Positions 32,475 to 40,924 of a stretch of 64,000 bases of DNA are shown here, in pieces. The position numbers and the translations under genes are program-made. The stretch is from Castellaniella defragrans (GTDB taxonomy: Bacteria; Pseudomonadota; Gammaproteobacteria; Burkholderiales; Burkholderiaceae_B). Positions within the stretch are counted from its first letter, which is position 1. Every line of letters starts with the position of its first letter. The notes beneath the pieces were generated by a model. That model was not told the origin of the DNA. It saw only the letters and a program-made list of their open reading frames with translations, and made no database searches. The stretch is from assembly GCF_014203015.1 (NCBI RefSeq), contig NZ_JACHIB010000005.1, positions 124,001-188,000 of the forward strand, read 5' to 3'.

Positions 32475-32546
32475 TTCAGCCGCCCGGTCCTCCAGCCATT
32501 CAGCCGCCCGGTCCTTCAGCCGTTCAGCCGCACGGTCTTGGCCTCG
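32475..32546. repeat. 24-bp imperfect tandem repeat over the 3' end of the permease gene
   Basis: Three units beginning TTCAGCCGC(C/A)CGGTC start at 32475, 32499 and 32523; the third is degenerate in its second half. The array covers the last codons and the stop of the minus-strand permease gene at 32516. It could have arisen by slippage that also changed the C-terminus. Confidence 0.65.
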
Positions 32547-33355
32547 ACGCGGCCGCGCAGCCATTCGAGGGCCAGCAGCAGGGCGGTGGAGAACAGGATC
32601 AGGATGGTGGCCACGGCGGCGATGACGGGGCTGATGTTCTCGCGGATGCCGGTGAACATCTGGCGCGGCAGGGTGGTCTGCTCGGGGCCGGCCAGGAACA
32701 GGGTGATGACGATCTCGTCGAAGGCGGTGGCGAAGGCGAACAGGGCGCCTGCGATCACGCCCGGGGCGATGATGGGCAGGGTCACGCGCAAGAAGGTCTG
32801 GACGGGGCCGGCGCCCAGGCTGTAGCTGGCGCGCAGCAGGTTGGGGTCGAAGCCCTGCAGCGTGGCCGAGACGGTGGTGACCACGAAGGGCGCGCCGATG
32901 GCGGCCAGCGCCAGGATCAGGCCGCTGTAGCTGTTGACCAGGCCGTAGGGGGCGAAGAACAGGTAGATGCCCAGGCCGGTGACCACCAGCGGCACGATCA
33001 TGGGCGAGATGAGCACGGCCATGAGCAGCCCCTTGCCGCGGAACTGCGCCCGGTGCAGGCCGGCGGCGGCCAGCGTGCCCAGGACGGTGGCCAGCAGGGT
33101 GGCGGCGGGGGCGACGATGAAGCTGTTGGCCGTGGCGCGGGCCCACTCGTCGGAGTGGAACAGGGTCTGGTACCAGCGCAGCGAGAACGACTCGATGGGG
33201 TAGAGCAGCAGCGAGCTCTGGTTGAACGACAGCGGCACGATCACCAGGATGGGCAGCAGCAGGAACAGCAGGATCAGCGCGCACAGGATGCGCAGGGCGT
33301 AATGCCAGGCACGCTCGGTGGCGGACAGGTAGGGCGGGAAATCGGTCTTGAACAT
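32516..33355 (-). CDS. ABC transporter permease, PotC-like
   Basis: A 279-residue inner-membrane protein with six predicted helices. The EAA loop appears as LRASYSLGAGPVQTFLRVTLPIIAPGV, the contact site for the ATPase. Its N-terminus and spacing match the PotC group of polyamine/opine importers. Last gene of a five-gene operon (gabT, ATPase, binding protein, two permeases). The final residues lie in a 24-bp tandem repeat, so the C-terminus (VEAKTVRLNG) may be lineage-specific. Confidence 0.88.
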   Translation of the reverse strand: MFKTDFPPYLSATERAWHYALRILCALILLFLLLPILVIVPLSFNQSSLLLYPIESFSLRWYQTLFHSDEWARATANSFIVAPAATLLATVLGTLAAAGLHRAQFRGKGLLMAVLISPMIVPLVVTGLGIYLFFAPYGLVNSYSGLILALAAIGAPFVVTTVSATLQGFDPNLLRASYSLGAGPVQTFLRVTLPIIAPGVIAGALFAFATAFDEIVITLFLAGPEQTTLPRQMFTGIRENISPVIAAVATILILFSTALLLALEWLRGRVEAKTVRLNG

Positions 33356-33384
33356 GGTCGTGTCCTTTGCGGGGCCTGCCTGGG

Positions 33385-34620
33385 TCAGTTCAGGGCCAGT
33401 TCCTTGCCGGAGATGCGGCGGTACAGGGTGTAGAGCAGGAGGGTGGCGGCCAGCAGGATCAGGCCCAGGGCGCTGGCCATGCCCCAGTTGATGGTCTGGT
33501 TGGTGAAGTAGGCGACGTAGTAGCTGATCATCTGGTCGCCGGCGCCGCCCAGCAGGGCGGGGGTGATGTAGTAGCCGATGGCGATGATGAACACCAGCAG
33601 CGAGCCGGCGGCCACGCCGGGGTAGGTCTGGGGCACGTAGACGCGCCAGAAGGCGGCGAAGGGGTGGCTGCCCAGGGAGACGGCGGCGCGCTGGTAGGTG
33701 GGGGGCACGGACTGCATGACGCTGTACAGGGGCAGGACCATGAAGGGCAGCAGGATGTGGACCATGGCGATGTAGACGCCCAGGCGGTTGAACAGCAGCG
33801 GCAGGGGCTCGGCGATCAGGCCCAGGCTGCCCAGGGCGCTGTTGATCAGGCCTTCGCGCTGCAGCAGCACGACCCAGGCGGCGATGCGCACCAGCACCGA
33901 GGTCCAGAAGGGGATGAGGATGCAGATGAGCACCAGGTTGGCCTGGCGCTTGGGCAGGCGGGTGATCCAGTAGGCCAGGGGATAGCCCAGGACGAGGGTG
34001 ACGAGGGTGACCACCAGGCTGATGACGAAGGTGCGCGAGAAGATTTCCTGGAAGGCGGAGGTGTCGGGGGGCGCGGCCACGATGCGGCCGTCGGCGTCGA
34101 GCTTGAGGTCCAGGGAGGCGAGCAGGTAGTAGGGCGTCCAGGCGCGGTCGTTGCTGGCGATGACGGCCCAGTAGGCGGGATCGGCCCAGCGCTTGTCCAG
34201 GGTGGTGAGTTGCGCGCGGGCGTCGGCCGCGTCGGCCGCGTCGAGCGGCATGCGCCGCAGGGTCTTGAAGATCAGCGAGCGGTAGCCGGAGATCTCGTAG
34301 TTCAGGCGCCGGGCGAGTTCGCCGGCGGCGGGGGAGTTCTTGGCGTGGGCCAGGTCCTGGGCGAGGGCGGCGAAGGCGGCGTCCGGCGGCTGGGAGCGCC
34401 CGTCCCAGCGGGTCAGCGCCTGCAGGGTGTGGGGCAGGGTGTCGATGACTTCGGGGTTGTCGGCGGCGCGGGTGAGCAGGGCGGCGATGGGGATGACGAA
34501 GATCGCCAGCAGGAACAGGGCCAGCGGCCCGACCAGCAGCAGGGCGCGCCAGGTGCGGCGCCGCTGCGCGGCTTGCATGGCGCGCCGGATGGCGCCGGGA
34601 TCGTCGAGGGTCGTGTCCAT
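33385..34620 (-). CDS. ABC transporter permease, PotB-like, with large periplasmic loop
   Basis: A 411-residue permease, much longer than E. coli PotB (about 285). The first helix (about 25-45) is followed by some 130 hydrophilic residues before helix two (RTFVISLVVTLVTLVLGYPLAYW). The EAA motif is RAAVSLGSHPFAAFWRVYVPQTYPGV. Such long first loops occur in one subgroup of polyamine/opine-type permeases. The start at 34620 follows a GGAATTCC site and gives the usual short cytoplasmic N-terminus. It pairs with the PotC-like gene 29 bases downstream. Confidence 0.87.
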   Translation of the reverse strand: MDTTLDDPGAIRRAMQAAQRRRTWRALLLVGPLALFLLAIFVIPIAALLTRAADNPEVIDTLPHTLQALTRWDGRSQPPDAAFAALAQDLAHAKNSPAAGELARRLNYEISGYRSLIFKTLRRMPLDAADAADARAQLTTLDKRWADPAYWAVIASNDRAWTPYYLLASLDLKLDADGRIVAAPPDTSAFQEIFSRTFVISLVVTLVTLVLGYPLAYWITRLPKRQANLVLICILIPFWTSVLVRIAAWVVLLQREGLINSALGSLGLIAEPLPLLFNRLGVYIAMVHILLPFMVLPLYSVMQSVPPTYQRAAVSLGSHPFAAFWRVYVPQTYPGVAAGSLLVFIIAIGYYITPALLGGAGDQMISYYVAYFTNQTINWGMASALGLILLAATLLLYTLYRRISGKELALN

Positions 34621-34750
34621 GGCGGAATTCCTGTAGAGTCCGTCCGCACCGGTCGCGGAGACGGCGTGGATTCGCGCGAATTCGTGTGGATCCGTGCGAA
34701 CGGGCCCGGGTGGTCGGAAGGGGCCGGCGCGCGGCCGGCCCCGCGTCGGA

Positions 34751-35794
34751 TCAGCGTGCGGCCCAGGCGGTGAAGCGCTGCTCGAGCTCTTCGCCGTGGT
34801 CGGTCCAGAACTCCAGGTCGTTGAACAGGGCGTTGCGCGCATTGGCCGGGGAATTGGGCACGTTGGCCAGGATCTCCGGCTTGAGCATGCCGATGGCTTC
34901 CTTGCTGATCGGGCCGTAGGCGATGTGCTGGGAATAGGCCGCCTGCGCCTTGGGCGAGCTGGCATAGCGGATGAACTCGATCGCCTGGTCCTTGTTGGGC
35001 GAGCCGGCGGGGATCACCCAGTAGTCGAAGTCGTAGACGCTCTGGTTCCAGACGACCTTCAGCGGCCGGCCTTCGCGCTGCGCGGCGTCGATGCGGCCGT
35101 TGTAGGCGGCGGACATGACGACGTCGCCGGCGCTCAGCATCTGCGGCGGCTGGGCGCCCGCCTCCCACCACTGCACGTAGGGCTTGATCTCGTCGAGCTT
35201 CTTGAAGGCGCGGTCCACGCCTTCGGGCGTGGCCAGGACCTTGTAGACGTCCTGCGGCGGCACGCCGTCGGCCATCAGGGCGAATTCGACGTTGTAGTGC
35301 GCGCCCTTGCGCAGGCCGCGCTTGCCGGGGAATTTCTTCACGTCCCAGAAGTCGGCCCAGCCGGTGGGCGGGGTCTTGAGCGTCTCGGCGTTGTAGGCCA
35401 GGACGGTGGACCACACGAAGGTGCCCACGCCGCAGTATTTCAGCGCGCCGCGCACCAGGTCGCCCTTGTTCAGGATGGTGCCCCAGTCGATGTTCTCGTA
35501 CAGGCCCTCGTCGCAGCCCCGGCCCAGGTCGCCGGTCTCGACCTCGACGGCGTCCCAGACGACGTTCTTGGCCTGGACCATGGCCTTGACCTTGGCCTGC
35601 TCGCCGTTGTAGGCCACGGGGATGACCTTCTTGCCGGTCTCCTTCTCGAAGGGCTGGATGAAGGCCGCGTTCTGCGCATCGCCGTTGGCGCCGCCGAAGT
35701 TCACGACCGTCAGGTCGCGCGCCTGGGCGGGCGCCTGGGCCAGCGCCAGAGGGAGCGCGAGCGCCAGGGCCGTCAGCATGGGTTGGGTTTTCAT
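34751..35794 (-). CDS. ABC transporter substrate-binding protein, PotD/SpuD-like
   Basis: A 347-residue periplasmic binding protein. Residues 1-25 are a signal peptide ending AQA. The mature part begins RDLTVVNFGGANGDAQ and has the extracellular solute-binding family 1/PotD fold, with WDAVEVETGDLGRGC, ADFWDVKKFPGKRGL and a DFDYWVIPAGSPNK block. Substrate is probably a polyamine, GABA or a related amino compound, given gabT in the operon; specificity cannot be read from sequence alone. Confidence 0.87.
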   Translation of the reverse strand: MKTQPMLTALALALPLALAQAPAQARDLTVVNFGGANGDAQNAAFIQPFEKETGKKVIPVAYNGEQAKVKAMVQAKNVVWDAVEVETGDLGRGCDEGLYENIDWGTILNKGDLVRGALKYCGVGTFVWSTVLAYNAETLKTPPTGWADFWDVKKFPGKRGLRKGAHYNVEFALMADGVPPQDVYKVLATPEGVDRAFKKLDEIKPYVQWWEAGAQPPQMLSAGDVVMSAAYNGRIDAAQREGRPLKVVWNQSVYDFDYWVIPAGSPNKDQAIEFIRYASSPKAQAAYSQHIAYGPISKEAIGMLKPEILANVPNSPANARNALFNDLEFWTDHGEELEQRFTAWAAR

Positions 35795-35825
35795 GGCATG
35801 TCTCCTGTGTCTTGGTGGGGGTGTG

Positions 35826-36917
35826 TCAGGGGAGAAAAACGCGGACGTGCCCGGGGTCGATCCGCAGGGGGATGCGCGTGCCCGGAGCGTGCGCCCCGGC
35901 GTCCGCGGCCAGGGGCATCTTGACGAAGAAGGTGTCGCCGCCGTCCAGGCGGCAGCGCAGGCGGACGTGGTCGCCGAAGTAGACCTCGTCGACCGCGTGG
36001 GCCCGGAAGGCGTTGGCGCCGCCCTCGGGGGCCGCCTGGATGCGTTCGGGGCGCATGGCCACGACGCAGGCGGCGCCGGCCGCCAGGCCCTGGACGTTCA
36101 GGCCGCGCAGCTGGATGCCGCCGGCCAGCTCGACCAGGCACCGCTCGCCTTCGAGGGCGCGCACGGTGCCGGGGAACTGGTTGCTGTCGCCCACGAAGCC
36201 GGCCACGAAGCGGTTGCAGGGAGTTTCGTACAGGGTGTCGGCGGCGCAGACCTGCTGGATGACGCCCTGGTTGAACACCGCGATGCGGTTGCTCATGGTC
36301 AGCGCCTCGCTCTGGTCGTGGGTGACGTAGACGAAGGTGATGCCCAGCTGGCGGTGCAGCGCCTTGAGCTCGAGCTGCATGTGCTCGCGCAGCTGCTTGT
36401 CCAGCGCGCCCAGCGGTTCGTCCATGAGGACGATCTTGGGCTGGAAGACCAGGGCGCGCGCCAGGGCGATGCGCTGCTGCTGGCCGCCCGAGAGCTGGGC
36501 GGGGTAGCGCTTGGCGAAGTCCTGCATCTGCACCATGGACAGGGCCTCGTGGATGCGCCGCGCGCGTTGCGCGGCGGGCATCTTGCGCACCTTCAGGGGG
36601 TATTCCAGGTTGCGCTCGACGGTCATGTGGGGAAACAGCGCGTAGTTCTGGAACACCATGCCCAGGTTGCGGTGGTGGGGCGGGACGTCGTTCAGGCGCC
36701 GGCCTTCGAGGAAGATGTCGCCGCGGGTGGGGGACTCGAAGCCGGCGAGCATCATCAGACAGGTGGTCTTGCCCGAGCCGGAGGGTCCGAGCAGCGAGAG
36801 GAACTCGCCGGGATGGATGTCCAGGTTGAGGTCGCGCACCACCAGGTGGCTGCCGTCGTAGGATTTCTGGACGCCCTGGAACCGGACCAGGGGCTCGGGA
36901 GGGAGAACTGCGGACAT
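35826..36917 (-). CDS. ABC transporter ATP-binding protein, PotA-like
   Basis: A 363-residue ATPase. Walker [11 protein letters not shown]-loop [15 protein letters not shown], signature [15 protein letters not shown] and Walker [21 protein letters not shown] are all intact. The C-terminal 120 residues are a TOBE domain ([20 protein letters not shown]). It energises import by the two permeases downstream. It lies 48 bases after gabT and 31 before the binding-protein gene. Confidence 0.92.
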   Translation of the reverse strand: MSAVLPPEPLVRFQGVQKSYDGSHLVVRDLNLDIHPGEFLSLLGPSGSGKTTCLMMLAGFESPTRGDIFLEGRRLNDVPPHHRNLGMVFQNYALFPHMTVERNLEYPLKVRKMPAAQRARRIHEALSMVQMQDFAKRYPAQLSGGQQQRIALARALVFQPKIVLMDEPLGALDKQLREHMQLELKALHRQLGITFVYVTHDQSEALTMSNRIAVFNQGVIQQVCAADTLYETPCNRFVAGFVGDSNQFPGTVRALEGERCLVELAGGIQLRGLNVQGLAAGAACVVAMRPERIQAAPEGGANAFRAHAVDEVYFGDHVRLRCRLDGGDTFFVKMPLAADAGAHAPGTRIPLRIDPGHVRVFLP

Positions 36918-36965
36918 TGGGAGTGTCTCCGGATGCGGATGGACGGGATACGGCCGGAACGGACT

Positions 36966-38228
36966 TCAGCCGGCCATGGATTCCCGGAGGATAGCCAGTC
37001 CTTCCTCCAGCAGGCCATCGGGGATTGTCAGGGGAAAGAGGAACCGGATGACCTGGCCGTAGGCGCCGCAGGTCAGCAGGACCAGCCCGCGCTCCAGGGC
37101 GCGGCGCTGGATGCGGGCGGCGGTGTCGGGGTCGGGCCGGCCGTCGGGCTGGCGGAATTCGGCGGCCACCATGGCGCCCAGGCCGCGGATCTCGGCCACG
37201 CGCGGGTGCCCGAACCCGGCCAGCGCCTGGCGCAGGCGCTGGCCCAGGGCCTCGGCGCGCGCGATCAGGCCCTCTGCGTCGATCACGTCCAGCACGGCCA
37301 GGGCGGCGGCGATGGCCAGCGGATTGCCCGCGTAGGTGCCGCCCAGCGAACCGCGCGGCGCGGCATCCATCAGTTCGGCGCGGCCGCAGACGCCGGACAG
37401 CGGCATGCCGCCCGCCAGGCTCTTGGCCATGGTGATCAGGTCGGGCGTCACGCCCGAATGCTCGATGGCGAACATCCGGCCCGTGCGGGCGAAGCCGGTC
37501 TGGACCTCGTCGGCGATGAGCAGGATGCCGTGGGCGTCGCAGCGTTCGCGCAGCGCCCGCAGGAGTTCCGGCGGGGCGACGTTGAATCCGCCTTCGCCCT
37601 GGACCGGCTCGATGACGATGGCCGCCACTCGCTGCGGGCTGATGTCGGCCTTGAACAGCAGGTCCAGCGCCCGCAGCGAATCCTGCGTGGTGACGCCGTC
37701 CAGCGGAGTGGGGAAGGGGATGTGGTAGACCTCGGCCGGCAGCGGGCCGAAGTCCTGCTTGTAGGGGGCGACCTTGCCGGTCAGGGCCATGCCCATGAAG
37801 GTGCGGCCATGGAAGGCCCCGGAGAAGGCCACGATTCCGGTGCGGCCGGTGGCGGCGCGCGCGATCTTGACGGCGTTTTCCAGGGCCTCGGCGCCGGTCG
37901 TGAAGAAGGCGGTCTTCTTGGAGTGCGCGCCGGGCGCCAGGCGGTTGATGCGCTCGGCCAATTCCACGTAGGAGCCGTAGGGCGCGACCTGAAAGGCGGT
38001 GTGGGTGAAGGCGTCCAGCTGCGCGCGGATGGCCTGTACGATGCGCGGGTGGCGGTGGCCGGTGTTGGCCACGGCGATGCCGGCCGCGAAGTCGATGTAG
38101 CGCCGGCCTTCCACGTCCCACAGTTCGGCGTTCAGCGCGCGGCTGGCATAGAAATCGCAGGCGATGCCGATGCCGTCGGGGATGGCCGCGTTCTTGCGGA
38201 CCTGCCAGTCCTGGTTGTGTTGCGTCAT
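36966..38228 (-). CDS. gabT: 4-aminobutyrate aminotransferase
   Basis: A 420-residue class III PLP enzyme that resembles E. coli GabT throughout: RYIDFAAGIAVANTGHRHP, TTGAEALENAVKIARAATGR, IVIEPVQGEGGFNVAPPELL, ADEVQTGFARTGRMFAIEHSGV, and the PLP lysine in MAKSLAGGMPLSGV. It converts 4-aminobutyrate (or 5-aminovalerate) to the semialdehyde. First gene of the ABC transporter operon, so the transporter probably brings in its substrate or a precursor. Upstream a MocR-type control region faces a short possible regulator remnant. Confidence 0.92.
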   Translation of the reverse strand: MTQHNQDWQVRKNAAIPDGIGIACDFYASRALNAELWDVEGRRYIDFAAGIAVANTGHRHPRIVQAIRAQLDAFTHTAFQVAPYGSYVELAERINRLAPGAHSKKTAFFTTGAEALENAVKIARAATGRTGIVAFSGAFHGRTFMGMALTGKVAPYKQDFGPLPAEVYHIPFPTPLDGVTTQDSLRALDLLFKADISPQRVAAIVIEPVQGEGGFNVAPPELLRALRERCDAHGILLIADEVQTGFARTGRMFAIEHSGVTPDLITMAKSLAGGMPLSGVCGRAELMDAAPRGSLGGTYAGNPLAIAAALAVLDVIDAEGLIARAEALGQRLRQALAGFGHPRVAEIRGLGAMVAAEFRQPDGRPDPDTAARIQRRALERGLVLLTCGAYGQVIRFLFPLTIPDGLLEEGLAILRESMAG

Positions 38229-38272
38229 GCTTGTCTCCGCTGGGTGATGCGTGGTTCTGTTTTTTCGGCCAA

Positions 38273-38332
38273 TATACTTTTATTTTGGTTTGTCAAATAG
38301 ACCCATTTAATTATTATTGAAGGAACCAATTG
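38273..38332. promoter_or_regulatory. MocR-type control region upstream of gabT
   Basis: An AT-rich segment that aligns with 45006-45066 upstream of the MocR gene: TATACT, then TTGGTT at the same spacing, an ACC-CATTT block, and GGAACCAATTGG at the end. On the minus strand it holds a perfect TTGACA -35 element (38289-38294), suitable for gabT. The rest of the 307-base gap between gabT and the AraC gene is covered by the short frame at 38330-38539. Confidence 0.55.
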
Positions 38333-38539
38333 GCGGAAAATACCGATTTCACTGCGGAAGCAGAGGGAAATCAGGATGGCGGCCTGTGGACCTGGGATTT
38401 TCCCTTATCCATTCTGGTCTGCGGGAGCCAATCGGCCCGATCCCACAGGGTCCGCAAGCGCGGAAGCGGCTGCATCGGCGCGCCGTTCACTGGACGTGCG
38501 CCGGATTCGACGGCGAGGACCGGCCAGGCGGCCCGCTAG
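38330..38539 (+). pseudogene. Possible remnant of a MocR-type regulator gene
   Basis: A 69-codon frame starting with TTG, preceded by AAGGAACC, at the position equivalent to the TTG start of the intact MocR gene at 45064. The first 30 residues (AENTDFTAEAEG, then WTWDFPLSI) read like an ordinary N-terminus; after that the sequence becomes Arg/Ser/Gly-rich without helix-turn-helix features. The likeliest reading is that a regulator of gabT has been lost, leaving the promoter and first codons. I see no full-length continuation in any frame. A small real protein is possible. Confidence 0.35.
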
Positions 38540-39480
38540 CGCGCCGGATTGCGCGCCTCGCCGGGTGTCATGCCGAAGCGGGCCTTGAACTGGTTGCAGA
38601 ACTTGGATTGGTCCGTGAACCCGAGCTGGTAGGCGATGGTGCCGATCTGGGTGCTGGCGGGGCGGTACCGCAGTTGCGCATGGGCTTCCTGCAGGCGCAA
38701 TTCACGGACCCAATCCGACACGCTGCAACCTGTTTCGCGGCACAGCATGTGCAGGTAGCGAGTGGACAGATGACAGGCCTGGGCGATCAGGTCGGGCTTC
38801 AGGTTGGGGTTGTCGAGGTGTGTGCGGATATAGGTTTCCACCCGCTTGAGGTGCGCGTTGCGGACCGCCGAGTCTTCCGAATGCAGGACCTTGGGGTTGC
38901 GTTCGAGCGTGGCGGCGAGCAGATCGACCGTGTGCATTCCCATCAGCGCCTGTGTCGTTTCGGGCAGATCCTGGCGGTGCTCGATGAGCAGCTTGAGATA
39001 GTTGACGAACAAAGAGCCCGCGCCATCGCGGGCATCGAACAATGTGGCGCAATAGGCGCGTGGATTGCGCAGCCGCGAGCGCAGCAGGTCGCCAGGGATC
39101 TTCAGCACCCACATGGCGTTTGCCTTGGGATGCTGGAAGAGGAAGGGTTCGCGGCTGTCTTCCAGGATGAAGCCGCCTGGTGCGCACCAGGTGCTGCGTC
39201 CCATCTGCTCGAAGTGGATTTCGCTGAGTTCGGGCACATTGACCAGGAAACTGTCGCTTTCATTGGTGCAATGCTGGCCCAGGCGCTGATATTGCAGCGC
39301 CTGGGAATACAGGCGCGAAAGGGACAGGCGGCCGATTTCCCAGAAATCCAGTGTGGCATCGAACGTGCGGGTTTCCTGGAAGGTGAGCTTCAGATCGAAG
39401 TAGGCATCGTTGACCGCGGCCTCCCAGTAGCGGGACTTGTCCTGGTCGGCAATGTCGCGAGTGGAGTATCGGCTGTACAT
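38536..39480 (-). CDS. AraC family regulator
   Basis: A 314-residue activator. Residues about 20-190 form an AraC-binding-like sensory domain (LTFQETRTFDATLDFWEIG, ESDSFLVNVPELSEIHFEQMG). The C-terminal 100 residues are the double helix-turn-helix: LIAQACHLSTRYLHMLCRET and IGTIAYQLGFTDQSKFCNQFKARFG, ending MTPGEAR. It follows the NCS1 permease by 38 bases on the same strand and probably regulates the hyu/permease operon. The effector is unknown. Confidence 0.9.
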   Translation of the reverse strand: MYSRYSTRDIADQDKSRYWEAAVNDAYFDLKLTFQETRTFDATLDFWEIGRLSLSRLYSQALQYQRLGQHCTNESDSFLVNVPELSEIHFEQMGRSTWCAPGGFILEDSREPFLFQHPKANAMWVLKIPGDLLRSRLRNPRAYCATLFDARDGAGSLFVNYLKLLIEHRQDLPETTQALMGMHTVDLLAATLERNPKVLHSEDSAVRNAHLKRVETYIRTHLDNPNLKPDLIAQACHLSTRYLHMLCRETGCSVSDWVRELRLQEAHAQLRYRPASTQIGTIAYQLGFTDQSKFCNQFKARFGMTPGEARNPAR

Positions 39481-39518
39481 GCTCGTCCCTCCGGGATCTG
39501 TCGGATTCGTCGCCCGCT

Positions 39519-40862
39519 TCATTCTAGGCCTGCCTGGCGCAATCCGGAACCACGGCGCGCAGCGGCCGCGTACACGATCGAGGAGACGATGAAGGTGGCG
39601 GGAGCCGAGAACGAGGCCATGCCGGCATCGTGCATCAGGAGCAGGCCGCTGGCCGTGCCCGTGAACCAGGCCAGCAGGCCGTGCGGGTTGAACGTCCGAT
39701 GCGCCGCGGCGCCGGCCGTGAGCGCCCGCGCGGCATCGGTGCCGGCCGGGTGCAGCAGGATATGCACCAGGGCGACGCCCACCCACGCGACCACGAAGAC
39801 CCCCTGGTAGGCCAGGGCCTGCAGGATGTAGCTGAACACGTCCGCCAGCATGATCACGTAGGCGAGCGCGCCCACCAGGATCGCCCATGTCCAGTGCGGC
39901 AGCCGCAGGCGCAGCAGACGCTCGAAGAAGGCATGCATGTTGGTGGTGGCCAGGTGGAAATTGGCGGTATTGATCCGTGTCTGCGTCACCCAGGCGAATA
40001 CCAGGCCGCCGAAACCCATGAGCTGCACCAGACTGATCACCACGCCCGCTTCGCCCGTGGTGCCGAGCGCGGACGCCAGAAAGATGCCGGCCAGGCCGCT
40101 CAGCAGGAAGGTGACCAGGTAAAAGGGAATGCCGAAGTTGAAGCGGGCATGGTAGGACTCGTCCTCCTTGCGGCCATAGCGCGCGTAGTCGAACGTGTAC
40201 ATCATCAGGATCCAGACACCCATGTAATAGGTGTAGCAGTGCCACCAGCCGCGTTCGACCGGCCCTCCCCCGGGCTGCAGGAACAGCCAGTCGTTGCTGT
40301 AGCCGCGGCTCGTGATCGTGAGCAGCACGGCGACCGCCAGTCCGGCCAGGTAGATCGGCAGCAGGACGCCGTTCAGCTTGTCGAGCCAGGTCTGGATGCT
40401 GCCGAAGACGAGGACGATGCCGTAGACGATGACGATCAGGTAGGCCAGGTTCAGGGGCACGGACGGAAAGTAGGCCTGCAGGGCCACGGCCATCACCGAA
40501 CTCTCGAACACGCCGTAGTACAGCGCGGTGGCGAAGAAGATCAGGGTGGCGAGCGAGGCCCCGAAGTCTCCGAAGAGCACCCGGGAAAAGAGCGCGACCG
40601 ACAGTCCGGTGCGGATGGCGTAGCGCGCCATGATGCCGTTGATCACGCCATAGGTCAGCACCGAGAGCGCCATGCCGATGATGGCGTTCAGGGTGCCGAA
40701 CTGGTGTGCCAGCGATGCGGCCACGACGAGGTAGAACATGGCGCTGCACACGCCCCACCAGGCCATGGTCAATCCCAGCTTGCCCATGCGGGCGCGGGCC
40801 GGGATCGCCCCGGCGATTTCCTCGGCGGCGGCCTGCGCCCCGCCTTGCGCTTGCGTTGTCAT
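39519..40862 (-). CDS. NCS1-family permease (cytosine/hydantoin type)
   Basis: A 447-residue membrane protein with about 12 helices. The N-terminal WWGVCSAMFYLVVAASLA and the following GMALSVLTYGVINGIMARYAIRTG block are typical of nucleobase:cation symporter-1 proteins, which import cytosine, purines, allantoin or hydantoins. It sits between hyuA/hyuB and an AraC regulator, so a hydantoin-like or N-methylated cyclic amide is a plausible cargo. A GGAGGAG site precedes the ATG. Confidence 0.82.
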   Translation of the reverse strand: MTTQAQGGAQAAAEEIAGAIPARARMGKLGLTMAWWGVCSAMFYLVVAASLAHQFGTLNAIIGMALSVLTYGVINGIMARYAIRTGLSVALFSRVLFGDFGASLATLIFFATALYYGVFESSVMAVALQAYFPSVPLNLAYLIVIVYGIVLVFGSIQTWLDKLNGVLLPIYLAGLAVAVLLTITSRGYSNDWLFLQPGGGPVERGWWHCYTYYMGVWILMMYTFDYARYGRKEDESYHARFNFGIPFYLVTFLLSGLAGIFLASALGTTGEAGVVISLVQLMGFGGLVFAWVTQTRINTANFHLATTNMHAFFERLLRLRLPHWTWAILVGALAYVIMLADVFSYILQALAYQGVFVVAWVGVALVHILLHPAGTDAARALTAGAAAHRTFNPHGLLAWFTGTASGLLLMHDAGMASFSAPATFIVSSIVYAAAARRGSGLRQAGLE

Positions 40863-40924
40863 TTTGTCTCCTCCTGTTCCGCTGGTCTTGTGGTGTGCGG
40901 AAGGTCTGTTTCAATGGCGCGCGT

